Notes under the pieces: model-generated | What the model saw: the letters and a program-made list of their open reading frames with translations, nothing else | Told to the model about the DNA's origin: nothing | The model's database searches: none | Assembly (NCBI GenBank): GCA_030593785.1 | Contig: JAUVGM010000108.1 | Location: 1 to 7,474, forward strand | From: Gammaproteobacteria bacterium | Lineage (GTDB): Bacteria; Pseudomonadota; Gammaproteobacteria; UBA6429; Thiohalophilaceae | Direction of reading: 5' to 3' | DNA: 7,474 nt | In this document: in pieces, positions 5,987 to 7,474 of the stretch | How the letters are laid out: each line of letters begins with the position of its first letter | Numbering within the stretch: position 1 is the stretch's first letter | Made by a program: the position numbers and the translations under genes

Positions 5987-7474
5987 ATGAACGGAAATGC
6001 ATCCCGCCTAAAAGCGGTTGAAAATATCACTAAGCAAGCAGCTAAGTCACTTGATAAAACAGAGTCTTTAGACGATATCTGGGCAACAGATGTTTTCAAT
6101 TTAGCTAAAATGGAATCAACACTTTCTAAAGGTGCATTTGCAAGCATCAAAAAGACAGTCCAAACAGGTGATGCTTTAGATTTAGATACTGCTGAAGAAA
6201 TTGCAGCAGCAATGAAAGATTGGGCATTAGCAAAAGGCGCTAAGTTCTTTTCACATATTTTCTATCCAATGACCAATGCGACAGCTGAAAAACACGACGC
6301 ATTTATCGTGACGGATTTTGATGGTGATGCGATTTCAAAATTTGACGGCACATTATTAATTAAGGGCGAGCCAGATGGTTCATCTTTCCCAAATGGCGGT
6401 ATTCGCGAAACTAATGCAGCGCGTGGTTATACAGCATGGGATCCAAGCAGCCCCGCTTATATTATGCATACAGAAAATGGCGCGATATTAATGATTCCAT
6501 GCGTATTCGCATCATGGACTGGTGAAGCATTAGATAAAAAGATTCCATTACTTCGTTCAAATGCAGCAATGAACACAGCGGCTCAAAAAGTTCTTAACTT
6601 AATGGGTGAAGGTGAAATTGCTCCTTTAAATTCAAGTTGTGGTGCTGAGCAAGAATATTTCTTAGTTGATGAAAAGTTTGCAAACTCACGTCCAGATTTA
6701 TTATTAGCTGGCCGTACTTTATTTGGTGCGGCTCCTGCTAAAGGCCAGGAATTTGACGATCACTATTTTGGTGCGATTCCATCGCGTGTACAAGTTTACA
6801 TGCAAGATGCAGAAGATCGTTTATACCGTTTAGGAATCCCAGCTAAAACGCATCATAACGAAGTTGCTCCTGGTCAGTTTGAAATTGCACCATATTTTGA
6901 AGCAGCAAACGTGGCAGCGGATCACCAGCAATTGTTAATGACAGTTTTACAAAACACAGCAAAAGATCATGGTTTTATTTGTTTAATGCATGAAAAACCA
7001 TTCGCTGGAATAAACGGTTCAGGTAAACACGTTAACTGGTCTGTTGGTAACTCAACGCAAGGTAACTTGCTTGACCCAGGCCACACACCAGAAGAAAACT
7101 TAAACTTCTTATTATTTTGTGGTGCAGTAATTCGTGGTGTTCATAAATATGGCCCATTACTTCGTGCCGTTATTGCTTCTGCAAGTAACGATCATCGTTT
7201 AGGTGCGAACGAAGCACCACCAGCGATTCTTTCTGTTTATTTAGGTGCGCAGTTAGAAGCAGTATTTGAAGATATCCAAAGTGGTAAATTAGCACCAACA
7301 GATGATGGTGGTGAAATGGATATAGGTTTATCACAAATCATGAACTTCAAACGTGATTCTGGTGACCGTAACAGAACATCTCCATTTGCTTTCACGGGAA
7401 ACCGTTTTGAGTTCCGTGCAGTGGGTTCTTCACAATCTGTATCAGGTCCATTAATTGCGATGAACACAATGTTA
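5987..7474 (+). CDS. glnN: Type III glutamine synthetase (GSIII), cut by the right edge
   Basis: The window contains 496 codons without a stop. GSIII enzymes are about 700-730 residues, so roughly the last third is missing. The enzyme makes glutamine from glutamate, ammonia and ATP in the cytoplasm. The N-terminal GSIII domain is recognisable from about residue 30, with AMKDWALAKGAKFF (75-88) and TAEKHDAF (99-106). Catalytic and family motifs follow: GAEQEYF (219-225), KTHHNEVAPGQFEIAP (287-302), EKPFAGINGSGKHVNWS (336-352), ASNDHRLGANEAPPAI (399-414) and RNRTSPFAFTGNRFEFRAVG (461-480). The KTHHNEVAPGQFE and EQEY motifs separate it from the short GSI and GSII enzymes. The sigma-54 promoter and NtrC-like sites upstream suggest induction under nitrogen limitation. 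Type III enzymes lack the GSI adenylylation site, so control is probably mainly transcriptional. No second glutamine synthetase is visible here. Confidence 0.96.
   Translation, partial: MNGNASRLKAVENITKQAAKSLDKTESLDDIWATDVFNLAKMESTLSKGAFASIKKTVQTGDALDLDTAEEIAAAMKDWALAKGAKFFSHIFYPMTNATAEKHDAFIVTDFDGDAISKFDGTLLIKGEPDGSSFPNGGIRETNAARGYTAWDPSSPAYIMHTENGAILMIPCVFASWTGEALDKKIPLLRSNAAMNTAAQKVLNLMGEGEIAPLNSSCGAEQEYFLVDEKFANSRPDLLLAGRTLFGAAPAKGQEFDDHYFGAIPSRVQVYMQDAEDRLYRLGIPAKTHHNEVAPGQFEIAPYFEAANVAADHQQLLMTVLQNTAKDHGFICLMHEKPFAGINGSGKHVNWSVGNSTQGNLLDPGHTPEENLNFLLFCGAVIRGVHKYGPLLRAVIASASNDHRLGANEAPPAILSVYLGAQLEAVFEDIQSGKLAPTDDGGEMDIGLSQIMNFKRDSGDRNRTSPFAFTGNRFEFRAVGSSQSVSGPLIAMNTML

Noticed and set aside
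7237..7467. Minus-strand reading frame of 76 codons
   Set aside because: It lies wholly within the glnN coding region, whose frame carries conserved GSIII motifs at these positions.

Overview
The window looks like chromosomal DNA from a low-GC (roughly mid-30s % by eye) Gram-negative bacterium, most likely a gammaproteobacterium. The support is a MoxR / DUF58 / TgpA-type transglutaminase gene set, a COG4324-type aminopeptidase lipoprotein with a classical lipobox, a proteobacterial modABC set, and a sigma-54 (-24/-12) promoter with NtrC-like sites. The genus cannot be named from the sequence alone. I see no tRNA, rRNA, CRISPR array, insertion sequence or phage gene.

Left block, minus strand (positions 1-2015): moxR-type AAA+ ATPase, then a membrane-anchored DUF58 protein, then the first 44 codons of a TgpA/DUF3488-type transglutaminase that runs off the left edge. 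The genes are separated by 3 and 0 nt, so they form one operon, read from a good sigma-70-like promoter in the 85-bp divergent gap. Such MoxR-DUF58-transglutaminase sets are thought to act at the cell envelope, with the ATPase as a chaperone-like factor.

Middle block, plus strand (2101-5625): an HExxH metallopeptidase lipoprotein, followed by modA, modB and modC of a high-affinity molybdate ABC importer. All three junctions are overlapping stop/start codons (ATGA, TAATG, ATGA), so the peptidase and the transporter are translated as one unit. The peptidase start has no Shine-Dalgarno sequence of its own. A 13-codon leader ORF with a good Shine-Dalgarno sequence ends inside its first codons.

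Right block, plus strand (5626-7474): a 361-bp regulatory gap, then a type III glutamine synthetase (glnN) that is cut by the right edge after 496 codons. The gap has the architecture of a nitrogen-regulated promoter: two direct copies of a 15-bp NtrC-like sequence exactly 31 bp apart, then a consensus-quality sigma-54 promoter (TGGCAC-N5-TTGCT) with a predicted start near 5858. The layout resembles the E. coli glnA control region, but here it sits in front of the unrelated-length type III enzyme. This is the most informative observation in the window. I did not find an obviously new molecular system. The other points of interest are the leader ORF, the peptidase-modABC coupling and a palindrome over the moxR promoter.
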